Shown piece by piece: positions 49,664 to 60,653 of a DNA stretch of 64,000 nt. Position numbers and translations under genes: made by a program. Position 1 is the stretch's first letter. The number at the start of each line of letters is the position of its first letter. The notes below the pieces were generated by a model. That model did not search any database, was not told the origin of the DNA, and worked only from the letters and a program-made list of their open reading frames with translations. Origin of the DNA: Pseudomonas viridiflava (GTDB lineage: Bacteria; Pseudomonadota; Gammaproteobacteria; Pseudomonadales; Pseudomonadaceae); the NCBI RefSeq assembly GCF_900583165.1, contig NZ_UTKY01000116.1, positions 1 to 64,000 on the forward strand, given 5' to 3'.

Positions 49664-49756
49664 ATGTGGGAGCGGGCTTGCCCGCGATGACCGGGGCACA
49701 TTCAACATAGATATCGACAGTTATACCGCTATCGCAGGCAAGCCAGCTCCCACATT
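49664..49756. repeat. REPIN with unlike arms (hybrid)
   Basis: The left arm is TGTGGGAGCGGGCTTGCCCG (a GCGGG/CCCGC stem). The right arm is CTATCGCAGGCAAGCCAGCT then CCCACAT (class II). Outer bases pair, but the cores differ, so the two arms seem to have different origins. Confidence 0.8.
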
Positions 49757-49778
49757 TTGAGCGGTGCTGGACTTGCGA

Positions 49779-50855
49779 TCAGCGATTCCTGGGTTTCTTC
49801 GCGGTTTCGAGACGACGCAGGTGACAGGTCACCTCCTCACGGTCGTGATACAGCTGCTTGCAGCCAATCTCCACGCGAATACCCCGTGCTTTAAAGCCTT
49901 CCTCGATACGCTCCAGCAAGCGCTTTACCTCGGCATAGCGCTGCTTCATCGGCAACTTCAGGTTCACCACCGCCTCGCGGCAATGCCCTTCGCCAATCCA
50001 GGTTTCCAGCAAGGCAGCGTTACGTGCCGGCTTCTCGACGATATCGCAGACCATCCAGTCCACCGGTTGTTTAGGCACGAAGGTGAAACCGTCGGCCATC
50101 AAGTGTTGCACCAGGCCGGTGTCCATCAGGCTTTCGGCCATGGGGCCGTTGTCGATGGCGGTGACCAACATGCCGCGATTGACCAGTTGCCAGGTCCAGC
50201 CACCGGGGGCTGCGCCCAGGTCGACGCCGGTCATGTCGCCGTGCAGGCGCTCGTCCCATTGGTCGCGGGGGATAAAGTGGTGCCAGGCTTCTTCCAGCTT
50301 GAGGGTTGAGCGGCTTGGCGCGTCACGCGGGAACTTGAGGCGCGGGATACCCATCGGCCACATCGCCGAGTTATTCGACTCAGCCAGGCCCATGAATACT
50401 TCGCGGCCACTCTTGAAGGTCAGCAACAGGCGCGGCTTGCTCGGGTCATCCACCAGCTTGCCGGCGCTGAGCAAGGCTTTGCGCAGGTGCACTTCGAATT
50501 TCTTGCAGAAGTTCGACAGCTCTTTGCCGTCGTTGGTGTCGACCATCTCCAGCCACAGGCTCCCGCACACCGGGAATTCACGCAGGTGAGCGAGGATGAC
50601 ACTGATGCGGTCGGTTTCCGGCAGGTCGATAAACACCCCGCGCGCCCACTGCCTTGGGAAGATCAGCTCGGCAAAACGCTGGCCGTGCATCAGGCGCTGG
50701 GCGCCGTCTTCTTCGGTGCAGACAAATTCGGCGCAGGCGCTGCCGGTCTTGGCCTTGGCGTAGCCGGAAACGTTCAGGCGCGCGGCGAGGTCCGCGATCT
50801 CGGAACAGACTTCGCCTTCGAAACCTGGGCGGCAGTGCATAAAGAGGGTGTTCAT
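49779..50855 (-). CDS. rlmM: 23S rRNA C2498 2'-O-methyltransferase RlmM
   Basis: A 358-residue enzyme with an N-terminal THUMP region (about 1-180, starting MNTLFMHCRPGFEGEVC) and a C-terminal Rossmann methyltransferase. The SAM loop is GVDLGAAPGGWTWQLV, with VCDIVEKPAR and VVNLKLPMKQRY carrying the acidic and lysine catalytic residues. Methylates C2498 in 23S rRNA (E. coli numbering). ATG 50855 follows AGGAG. Divergent from acnA. Confidence 0.94.
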   Translation of the reverse strand: MNTLFMHCRPGFEGEVCSEIADLAARLNVSGYAKAKTGSACAEFVCTEEDGAQRLMHGQRFAELIFPRQWARGVFIDLPETDRISVILAHLREFPVCGSLWLEMVDTNDGKELSNFCKKFEVHLRKALLSAGKLVDDPSKPRLLLTFKSGREVFMGLAESNNSAMWPMGIPRLKFPRDAPSRSTLKLEEAWHHFIPRDQWDERLHGDMTGVDLGAAPGGWTWQLVNRGMLVTAIDNGPMAESLMDTGLVQHLMADGFTFVPKQPVDWMVCDIVEKPARNAALLETWIGEGHCREAVVNLKLPMKQRYAEVKRLLERIEEGFKARGIRVEIGCKQLYHDREEVTCHLRRLETAKKPRNR

Positions 50856-50933
50856 CAAATCTCCTGGCAACGGGATTGCTGTAGCGCAATGCCTGTCATG
50901 AAAACGCGCGCATGATAGCTGACTTCGGAACCT

Positions 50934-51030
50934 TGGACTTAACCGTAGAGTCCAGTTATTAGCCTGCTAATGAAAACAGGGCTAAGTTGATAGCTCTGTT
51001 CGTCCCGTCAGGTCCGTAGCCGTGCGGACC
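50934..51030 (+). promoter_or_regulatory. Stem-loops in the acnA leader
   Basis: Two inverted repeats precede acnA: TGGACT/AGTCCA (50934-50939 with 50949-50954) and GGTCCG/CGGACC (51011-51016 with 51025-51030). The second ends two bases before the AAGGAG Shine-Dalgarno, so it could affect ribosome access. No T run follows, so these are not terminators. Confidence 0.45.
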
Positions 51031-51045
51031 ATAAGGAGTCGTGTC

Positions 51046-53787
<2,742 letters not shown>

Positions 53788-53803
53788 AGAACACTAGAGA
53801 TCA

Positions 53804-53898
53804 AATGTGGGAGGGGGCTTGCCCCCGATAGCGGTGGATCAGGTACAGATGTCTAACCTGACACACCGCTATCGGGAGCAAGCCCCCTCCCACATTTT
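53804..53898. repeat. REPIN (inverted REP pair), class I
   Basis: Arms ATGTGGGAGGGGGCTTGCCC and GGGAGCAAGCCCCCTCCCAC, inverted, between convergent acnA and lpxO. The right arm has one base change (GGGAGC for GGGGGC). Confidence 0.92.
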
Positions 53899-53919
53899 GA
53901 CTGTATTGACAGCTTTAGA

Positions 53920-54858
53920 TCAGCCGAACAGCCACTTCCACAGCAGCACCAGCACGACTACAGCCAACACCGGCCGCGCAACGCGATAAGCCTTCGGATG
54001 CTTACGCTTCCACTGCTTCACCACCCCGCTGAACTTGTCGCTGAATGTCTTGCTCCAGGCATACGCCTGGTTGATCCCGCCCACACGCTCATCGTCCAGG
54101 TTCTGTGGCGCGGTAGCGCGGCCCAGTTGCTTGCTGACCCAGCGGTTGACGCGGGTCATCAGCGGGTTGCTCAACGGCCGTTCGATATCGCAGAACAGGA
54201 TCACGCGGGTGGTTTCGGTCTCGTTCTTCACCCAGTGCACATAGGTTTCGTCGAACATCACGTCATCACCGTCGCGCCAGGCGTATTCCTGGCCGTCAAC
54301 GAAAATGCGGCAAGCATCAGAGTTCGGCGTGGAAAGGCCCAGGTGATAACGCAGCGAACCGGCAAACGGGTCGCGGTGCGGGTTGAGGTGGCTGCCGCCC
54401 GGCAACAGCGCAAACATCGCGCCCTTGACGTTGGGAATGCTGCTCACCAAGGCCACGGTCTTCGGGCACAGTGCCTCGGCCGAGGGCAGCGGTTTGTCGT
54501 ACCACTTGAGGTAGAAGCGCTTCCAACCCTTCTTGAAGAACGAACCGAAACCGGCATCGTTGTTCTTTTCAGCCGCGCGAATGTAACCCTCGTCGAACAG
54601 GTGCATGGCCTCTTCGCGGATAACCTCCCAGTTGTCCTTGAGCACGTCCAGTTCGGGGAACTTGCTGCGGTCCAGGTAAGGCTTGGACGGCACCGCCGAA
54701 AACAGGTACATCAAGGCGTTATAGGGGGCGAACAGCGCCGAATGGTTGACGAACTGGCGCAGCACCGGCAAACGGGCCTTACCGCGCAGGTGCACGTACA
54801 GCGTGCTGCCGATAAACACCAGCAACACCGACAACTTGGCGGCCAAAGAAAAGGTCAT
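53920..54858 (-). CDS. lpxO: Lipid A 2-hydroxylase LpxO
   Basis: A 312-residue Fe(II)/2-oxoglutarate dioxygenase of the aspartyl/asparaginyl beta-hydroxylase type, predicted to hydroxylate secondary acyl chains of lipid A at the inner face of the inner membrane. N-terminal anchor about 5-23, a dioxygenase core with HLNPHRDPFAGSLRYHLGL and DETYVHWVKNET holding the iron ligands, and a C-terminal hydrophobic helix (VLAVVVLVLLWKWLF). SD AGGAG precedes the ATG. Pseudomonads often have more than one lpxO paralog, so paralog number cannot be stated. Confidence 0.9.
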   Translation of the reverse strand: MTFSLAAKLSVLLVFIGSTLYVHLRGKARLPVLRQFVNHSALFAPYNALMYLFSAVPSKPYLDRSKFPELDVLKDNWEVIREEAMHLFDEGYIRAAEKNNDAGFGSFFKKGWKRFYLKWYDKPLPSAEALCPKTVALVSSIPNVKGAMFALLPGGSHLNPHRDPFAGSLRYHLGLSTPNSDACRIFVDGQEYAWRDGDDVMFDETYVHWVKNETETTRVILFCDIERPLSNPLMTRVNRWVSKQLGRATAPQNLDDERVGGINQAYAWSKTFSDKFSGVVKQWKRKHPKAYRVARPVLAVVVLVLLWKWLFG

Positions 54859-54943
54859 GGAGCAACTCCTGAAAAAATGCGCCGGGCATCATAAACACTT
54901 GGGCCAGTATGCAGAAGGCCCAAGGTATCCGTGCTGACACACA

Positions 54944-55918
54944 TCAAGCCTGGTTTTCCTGATCGGTAAACAGATCGCTGAACAGCATGCTCGACAGGTA
55001 GCGCTCACCGGAGTCCGGCAGAATCACCACGATGGTCTTGCCTTGCATCTCCGGCTTTTGCGCCAGGCGCACCGCCACGGCCATCGCTGCGCCGCAGGAG
55101 ATACCGCACAGAATCCCCTCTTCCTGCATCAGCCGCAGGGCCATGGCCTTGGACTCTTCATCGCTGGCCAGCTCCACACGGTCGACCATCGACAGGTCGA
55201 GGTTCTTCGGCACAAAACCGGCGCCGATGCCCTGGATCTTGTGGGGGCTGGGCTTGATTTCTTCACCCGCCAGCGCCTGGGTGATCACCGGCGACACAAT
55301 CGGCTCGACCGCCACCGACAAAATCGGTTTGCCGGCAATGTTTTTGATATAGCGCGAAACGCCGGTGATGGTGCCGCCGGTGCCCACGCCCGCCACCAGC
55401 ACGTCCACGGCGCCATCGGTGTCGTTCCAGATTTCCGGGCCGGTGGTTTTCTCGTGGATCGCCGGGTTGGCCGGGTTGTCGAACTGGCCCGGCATAAAGT
55501 ATTGGGCCGGGTCGCTGGCGACGATTTCAGCGGCTTTTTCGATGGCGCCCTTCATACCCTTGGCCGGCTCGGTCAATACCAGCTCGGCGCCGAGGGCCTT
55601 GAGCACCTTGCGTCGTTCGATACTCATCGACGCCGGCATGGTCAGCAGCAGTTTGTAGCCACGCGCAGCGGCGACAAACGCCAGGCCGATGCCGGTGTTG
55701 CCAGAAGTCGGCTCGACAATGGTCATACCCGGCTTGAGTTTGCCAGTGCTTTCGGCGTCCCAGATCATGTTTGCGCCAATGCGGCACTTCACCGAATACC
55801 CCGGGTTGCGCCCTTCGATCTTGGCCAGGATGGTCACGCCACGCGGGGCGATGCGGTTGATCTGTACCAGGGGCGTGTTACCGATGGAGTGCGCGTTGTC
55901 TGCAAAAATGCGGCTCAT
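54944..55918 (-). CDS. cysK: Cysteine synthase A
   Basis: A 324-residue O-acetylserine sulfhydrylase making cysteine from O-acetylserine and sulfide. PLP lysine Lys44 is in NPGYSVKCRIG, the substrate loop TSGNTG at 71-76, and the phosphate-binding GVGTGGTITG follows. IGAGFVPKNLDLSMVDRV favours CysK over CysM. SD AGGA seven bases before the ATG. Divergent from the DUF748 gene. Confidence 0.95.
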   Translation of the reverse strand: MSRIFADNAHSIGNTPLVQINRIAPRGVTILAKIEGRNPGYSVKCRIGANMIWDAESTGKLKPGMTIVEPTSGNTGIGLAFVAAARGYKLLLTMPASMSIERRKVLKALGAELVLTEPAKGMKGAIEKAAEIVASDPAQYFMPGQFDNPANPAIHEKTTGPEIWNDTDGAVDVLVAGVGTGGTITGVSRYIKNIAGKPILSVAVEPIVSPVITQALAGEEIKPSPHKIQGIGAGFVPKNLDLSMVDRVELASDEESKAMALRLMQEEGILCGISCGAAMAVAVRLAQKPEMQGKTIVVILPDSGERYLSSMLFSDLFTDQENQA

Positions 55919-56043
55919 GACGGGTCCTATTTGGCGGCTTCAGGAAGGCCACAAGGGTAAGCCTCGGGGTGCAAAGCGTCCAGTCAGAGGAACGTTGCGC
56001 GCCTGCCAACGGTCAATCGCCTACCTGCATGGAGAACGCCGCA

Positions 56044-57120
56044 ATGAAACGTCGCTACAGCTGGCCACTATGGACCGTCGCCGGGCTGGTGGTGGTGTTG
56101 GTCGCCCTGGACCTCGCCCTACCCTATCTGGTGCGCAACTACCTCAATGACAAACTCGCCAACATGGGCGACTACCGCGGCCAAGTCACCGACGTGGACC
56201 TGGCGCTGTGGCGCGGCGCCTACAAGATCAATGGCCTGGAGATCGTCAAGGTCGACGGCAAGGTGCCTGTGCCGTTCGTCAAGGCACCGCTAATCGACCT
56301 CGCGGTGAGTTGGCACTCATTGATCAACGACCATGCCGTCGTGGCCAAGGTGCGCTTTATCAACCCCGAGGTGAACTTCGTCGATGGCGGCGCCAACAAG
56401 CAAGCGTCCCAGACCGGTAAAGGCACCGACTGGCGGGAGCAGTTGAGCAAGCTGGCGCCCATTACCCTCGATGAAGTACGCATCGAAGACGGCAAGATCA
56501 CCTTTCGCAACTTCAACTCCAAACCGCCGGTGAACATCAACGCCACCGATGTGAATGCCAGCTTCTACAACCTCACCAACGTGGTCGACGTCGAAGGCAA
56601 GCGCGACGCCCGCTTCGACGGCAAGGCCCTGCTGCAAGGCCAGGCCCCGTTGGAAGCCACCGCCACCTTTGACCCGCTGAGCAATTTCGAAAACTTCGAA
56701 TTCCGCTTTCGCGCCAAAGACCTGCAGCTCAAGCGCATGAATGACTTTGCCTCGGCCTACGGCAAGTTCGACTTCAAGGCCGGTACCGGTGATGTAGTCA
56801 TCGAAGCCCAGGCGGAAAAAGGCCAGCTCACCGGCTATATCAAGCCGCTGCTGCGGGACGTGGAAGTCTTTGACTGGAAGCAGGACGTGGAAAACAAAGA
56901 CAAGAACATCTTCCGCTCGATCTGGGAAGCGGTGGTCGGCGCCAGCGAGACGGTGCTGAAAAACCAGCAAAAGAACCAATTCGCCACTCGCGTGGAGCTG
57001 AGTGGCAGCGTACATCAGCAGAATGTCAGCGCGTTCTCGGCGTTTTTGGCGATTTTGCGTAATGGTTTTATCCAGGCCTTCAATGCCCGCTACGAGCAAC
57101 CCAAGCCCAGCACTGACTGA
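56044..57120 (+). CDS. DUF748 (AsmA-like) protein
   Basis: A 358-residue protein with one N-terminal membrane helix (about 8-28), followed by a mostly beta-strand domain. Blocks such as DVDLALWRGAYKINGLEIVK, NPEVNFVDGG and ITLDEVRIEDGKITFRNF fit DUF748, a relative of AsmA/TamB lipid-transport bridges. Likely sits in the periplasm facing the membrane; function unproved. ATG 56044 has GGAGA nine bases upstream. C-terminus is a basic Pro/Lys tail. Confidence 0.85.
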   Translation: MKRRYSWPLWTVAGLVVVLVALDLALPYLVRNYLNDKLANMGDYRGQVTDVDLALWRGAYKINGLEIVKVDGKVPVPFVKAPLIDLAVSWHSLINDHAVVAKVRFINPEVNFVDGGANKQASQTGKGTDWREQLSKLAPITLDEVRIEDGKITFRNFNSKPPVNINATDVNASFYNLTNVVDVEGKRDARFDGKALLQGQAPLEATATFDPLSNFENFEFRFRAKDLQLKRMNDFASAYGKFDFKAGTGDVVIEAQAEKGQLTGYIKPLLRDVEVFDWKQDVENKDKNIFRSIWEAVVGASETVLKNQQKNQFATRVELSGSVHQQNVSAFSAFLAILRNGFIQAFNARYEQPKPSTD

Positions 57121-57136
57121 GCCTGGAAACAGATCA

Positions 57137-57229
57137 GTGTGGGAGGGGGCTTGCCCCCGATAGCGGTGGTTCAGTTATTGATGTGTTGACTGAACCACCG
57201 CTATCGGGGGCAAGCCCCCTCCCACATTT
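57137..57229. repeat. REPIN (inverted REP pair), class I
   Basis: Arms GTGTGGGAGGGGGCTTGCCC and GGGCAAGCCCCCTCCCACAT, perfectly inverted, with symmetric GGTGGTTCAGT/ACTGAACCACC flanks inside. It sits between two plus-strand genes, DUF748 and moxR. Confidence 0.92.
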
Positions 57230-57352
57230 GCCTGCATACACATTCAGATTTTGGTGTGACCACCCATTCAGAGACTGAATAACCCGTCTGCGTTCACAGT
57301 CGCCGGGGCTGCGCGGTATAGTCCGGGCATTGATGAATGCGAGGAAACACCG

Positions 57353-58198
57353 ATGAAGTTCGAAGGCACCCAGGCCTATGTGGCTACCGATGACCTGAAA
57401 CTGGCCGTCAACGCCGCCATCACCCTGGAACGGCCATTGCTGGTCAAGGGCGAGCCCGGCACCGGCAAGACCATGCTCGCCGAGCAGTTGGCGGAGTCCT
57501 TCGGCGCCAGGCTGATCACCTGGCACATCAAGTCGACCACCAAGGCCCACCAGGGCCTGTATGAGTACGATGCGGTCAGCCGCCTGCGCGACTCCCAACT
57601 GGGCGTGGACAAGGTGCACGACGTACGCAACTACCTGAAGAAGGGCAAGCTCTGGGAAGCGTTCGAGTCCGAAGAACGGGTGATTTTGCTGATCGACGAA
57701 ATTGACAAGGCTGACATCGAGTTCCCCAATGACCTGTTGCAAGAACTCGACAAGATGGAGTTCTACGTCTACGAAATCGACGAGACCATCAAGGCCAAGA
57801 AACGCCCGATCATCATCATTACCTCCAACAACGAGAAGGAACTGCCGGACGCGTTCCTGCGCCGCTGCTTCTTCCACTACATCGCCTTCCCCGACCGCAC
57901 CACCCTGCAAAAGATCGTCGACGTGCATTACCCCGACATCAAGAAAGACCTGGTCAGCGAAGCGCTGGACGTGTTCTTCGACGTGCGCAAGGTACCGGGT
58001 TTGAAGAAAAAGCCCTCCACCTCCGAGCTGGTGGACTGGCTCAAACTGCTGATGGCCGACAATATCGGCGAAGCCGTACTGCGCGAGCGCGACCCCACCA
58101 AGGCCATCCCGCCCCTGGCCGGCGCCCTGGTAAAGAACGAGCAAGACGTGCAGTTGCTGGAGCGTCTGGCGTTCATGAGCCGTCGCGGTAATCGCTGA
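57353..58198 (+). CDS. MoxR-type AAA+ ATPase
   Basis: A 281-residue MoxR AAA+ ATPase with Walker A GEPGTGKT (33-40), Walker B VILLIDEIDKAD, sensor 1 IITSNNEKELPDAFLRR and a C-terminal lid. MoxR ATPases act as chaperones that mature metallo-proteins or complexes with a VWA partner. The stop shares one base with the start of the VWA gene (TGATG), so the two are coupled. Client unknown. Confidence 0.92.
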   Translation: MKFEGTQAYVATDDLKLAVNAAITLERPLLVKGEPGTGKTMLAEQLAESFGARLITWHIKSTTKAHQGLYEYDAVSRLRDSQLGVDKVHDVRNYLKKGKLWEAFESEERVILLIDEIDKADIEFPNDLLQELDKMEFYVYEIDETIKAKKRPIIIITSNNEKELPDAFLRRCFFHYIAFPDRTTLQKIVDVHYPDIKKDLVSEALDVFFDVRKVPGLKKKPSTSELVDWLKLLMADNIGEAVLRERDPTKAIPPLAGALVKNEQDVQLLERLAFMSRRGNR

Positions 58199-59376
58199 TG
58201 CTGCTCAACCTGTTCAACGAGATGCGCGCCGCCAAGGTGCCGGTGTCGGTGCGCGAGCTGCTGGACCTGATTAACGCGCTGAAAATGCGCGTGACCTTCG
58301 CCGACATGGACGAGTTCTACTACTTGGCCAGGGCGATTCTGGTGAAGGACGAGCGGCATTTCGACAAGTTCGACCGCGCTTTCGGCGCCTACTTCAACGG
58401 CCTGGAAAAACTCGACGACCACCTGCAGGCATTGATCCCCGAAGACTGGCTGCGCAAGGAATTCGAACGCTCGCTGAGCGATGAAGAGCGCGCGCAGATC
58501 CAGTCCCTGGGCGGCCTCGACAAGTTGATTGAGGAATTCAAGAAACGCCTGGAAGAACAAAAGGAACGCCATGCCGGCGGCAACAAGTGGATCGGCACCG
58601 GCGGCACCAGCCCGTTCGGCTCTGGCGGCTATAACCCGGAAGGCATTCGCGTAGGTGACGCGGGCAAGCGCCAGGGCAAAGCGGTGAAAGTCTGGGACCA
58701 GCGCGAGTACAAGAACCTTGATGACCAGGTAGAACTGGGCACGCGCAACATCAAGGTCGCCCTGCGCCGCCTGCGCAAATTTGCGCGCCAGGGTGCGGCA
58801 GAAGAGCTGGATATCGACGGTACCATCGACCATACCGCCCGTGATGCTGGCTTGCTGAATATCCAGATGCGCCCTGAGCGGCGTAACACCATCAAGTTGC
58901 TGTTGCTGTTCGATATCGGCGGCTCAATGGATGCCCACGTGAAGATCTGCGAAGAGCTGTTCTCGGCCTGCAAGACCGAGTTCAAGCACCTGGAGTACTT
59001 CTACTTCCATAACTTCGTGTACGAGTCGGTGTGGAAGAACAACGCGCGCCGCACCTCTGAGCGCACCTCTACCCAGGACCTGCTGCACAAGTACGGCGCC
59101 GACTACAAAGTAATCTTTATCGGCGATGCGTCGATGGCGCCGTATGAAATCACCCAGGCCGGCGGCAGTGTCGAGCATTGGAATGAAGAGCCGGGGTATG
59201 TGTGGATGCAGCGCTTCATGGCCAAGTACAAGAAACTGATTTGGATTAACCCGTATCCGAAAGACACCTGGGGCTATACGGCATCCACGGGGATCGTGCG
59301 GGAGTTGGTGGAGGATCAGATGTATCCGCTGACGTTACGAGGCCTTGAGGAAGGGATGCGGTTTCTTTCCAAATAA
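58198..59376 (+). CDS. VWA-domain protein, CoxE-like MoxR partner
   Basis: A 392-residue cytosolic protein. N-terminal helical domain (about 1-130), a Gly-rich linker (about 127-150, KWIGTGGTSPFGSGGYNPEG), then a CoxE-like von Willebrand A domain. The MIDAS start D-I-G-G-S is at Asp239-Ser243. It ends YPLTLRGLEEGMRFLSK. Coupled to the MoxR gene, it probably binds the client that MoxR remodels. No obvious client gene is adjacent. Confidence 0.9.
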   Translation: MLLNLFNEMRAAKVPVSVRELLDLINALKMRVTFADMDEFYYLARAILVKDERHFDKFDRAFGAYFNGLEKLDDHLQALIPEDWLRKEFERSLSDEERAQIQSLGGLDKLIEEFKKRLEEQKERHAGGNKWIGTGGTSPFGSGGYNPEGIRVGDAGKRQGKAVKVWDQREYKNLDDQVELGTRNIKVALRRLRKFARQGAAEELDIDGTIDHTARDAGLLNIQMRPERRNTIKLLLLFDIGGSMDAHVKICEELFSACKTEFKHLEYFYFHNFVYESVWKNNARRTSERTSTQDLLHKYGADYKVIFIGDASMAPYEITQAGGSVEHWNEEPGYVWMQRFMAKYKKLIWINPYPKDTWGYTASTGIVRELVEDQMYPLTLRGLEEGMRFLSK

Positions 59377-59436
59377 GTAACAGGAACCAGGAGCTGGGCC
59401 CAACGCCCAGCCCCTTCAATCGACACTTCATGGCCC

Positions 59437-59907
59437 TCACGAGGGGGATGGCTTGGTATTGAACCAACCTAATGTCAGGACGGCAGTGCACAACACGCGA
59501 ATAAGATCTGCATCGTTGAAGTCGACTTCACCATCTCCATTGATGTCCGGGTTCACGGCGGCCTGCGGCCCGTCGGTCACATTGTAGAACTTGGCACTGA
59601 ACGCTACACGCTCTTCACCGATATGAAATTTCAGATGCACGGTTTCTGGCGAGCGAGTTGCGTCCAAATCATATGCCGATACCTGAAGATATTTGTTGAA
59701 CGACTGATCGCGGCTGAACCAATTAAACCCAAGAAATTGGCGGGCCAACGCAATGGCCTTGAACCTGTTCCATTCGTTGCTGATGCCGTCGTTATCAACA
59801 TCCTCCGGTTGTGCACAATCCAATTTACCGTCGTTGTTCATGTCGAATACGGTGACGCAGCGGACAAGGGTGGGCGTTTTCTGGTTGTCGTGCCACTCCA
59901 GTTTCAC
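59437..59907 (-). CDS. Unassigned protein A with Ca-loop-like motifs; 5' end probably frameshifted
   Basis: At least 156 residues with two Asp-rich loops typical of EF-hand or dockerin-like Ca sites, DMNNDGKLD and DINGDGEVDFNDADLI, plus DVDNDGISNEWN. No signal peptide or membrane helix. About 100 residues align with the neighbouring protein B (shared ARQFL-x-FNWFS and VAFSA-like segments). Frame continuity runs up to 59973 without an ATG, while an ATG with AAGGAA at 59963 begins MRY in another frame, exactly as in protein B. A single base gain or loss between about 59925 and 59955 would join them. The annotated GTG start is a fallback. Family not recognised. Confidence 0.6.
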   Translation of the reverse strand: MKLEWHDNQKTPTLVRCVTVFDMNNDGKLDCAQPEDVDNDGISNEWNRFKAIALARQFLGFNWFSRDQSFNKYLQVSAYDLDATRSPETVHLKFHIGEERVAFSAKFYNVTDGPQAAVNPDINGDGEVDFNDADLIRVLCTAVLTLGWFNTKPSPS

Positions 59908-60045
59908 AATGTCGGGCTTACCGTCGGGGCAGTAGTCTGGGCGCAGAGTTTCATGTAGCGCATAAATGTTCCTTCATGTAGAGAAGGGCCAGCTAAGTGA
60001 CCTCCGAAAGGTTGGATAGGATCTCAACGTTACCGATTCGTCCAG

Positions 60046-60594
60046 CTACAGAAGCTGCAGTTGGCAAAATTTATGGTCGTGATCCCCGTACCATCTAAAG
60101 GTAAGGAACATAAGCGCAAAGCCATGCACAAGTTGAGCATCCACATAATTGGTGTGCTGGTCGCCGTTGACGTCCGGAAAAATGGTTAATTCCATTCCGT
60201 CACCATCGGCATTGGTTTGATAAGCGGCACTGAATGCCATTGAGTCCGCTGCGTGAAAAAACTGCAGGCGCACGGTTTGCGCCATACCGCAGACATCAAA
60301 ATCTTCGGCAAAGATTTTCAGGTGCTTATCGTGGGGCGGATCCGGACTAAACCAGTTGAATTCAAGAAATTGGCGTGCAAAGCGTCTGACTAGCCGTTCG
60401 TCGGCCGTATCGATTACACCATCTTCAATGACGTCATCCGTCGTCACCTCATCAAGCTCGCCGAAATCATGCAGGTCTTGAGCCTGCGCCTGCTTGACGA
60501 GCCGAGGGGGCTCGCCTGCCTCGTAGAAGCCGAGATGAACCGCCGGGGCATCATCTTGCTTAACGTCTTTGGCCGTTGCTATCAGGTATCGCAT
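60046..60594 (-). CDS. Unassigned protein B with a Ca-loop-like motif
   Basis: A 182-residue soluble protein, MRYLIATAKDVKQDDAPAVH. It has the shared block RRFARQFLEFNWFS, then VRLQFFHAADSMAFSAAY, and ends with FPDVNGDQHTNYVDAQLVHG, a D-x-N-x-D-type calcium loop followed by a helix, as in dockerin repeats. No signal peptide. GGAGA lies ten bases upstream. Paralogous to protein A and in the same orientation, 82-138 bases apart; the pair looks like an accessory insert with visibly lower GC than neighbours. Function unknown. Confidence 0.7.
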   Translation of the reverse strand: MRYLIATAKDVKQDDAPAVHLGFYEAGEPPRLVKQAQAQDLHDFGELDEVTTDDVIEDGVIDTADERLVRRFARQFLEFNWFSPDPPHDKHLKIFAEDFDVCGMAQTVRLQFFHAADSMAFSAAYQTNADGDGMELTIFPDVNGDQHTNYVDAQLVHGFALMFLTFRWYGDHDHKFCQLQLL

Positions 60595-60653
60595 GTGAAT
60601 GCATCTCCATGAAGGGGCGATAAGCTTTTCACTGCTTAGCCGGATGCGCCACG

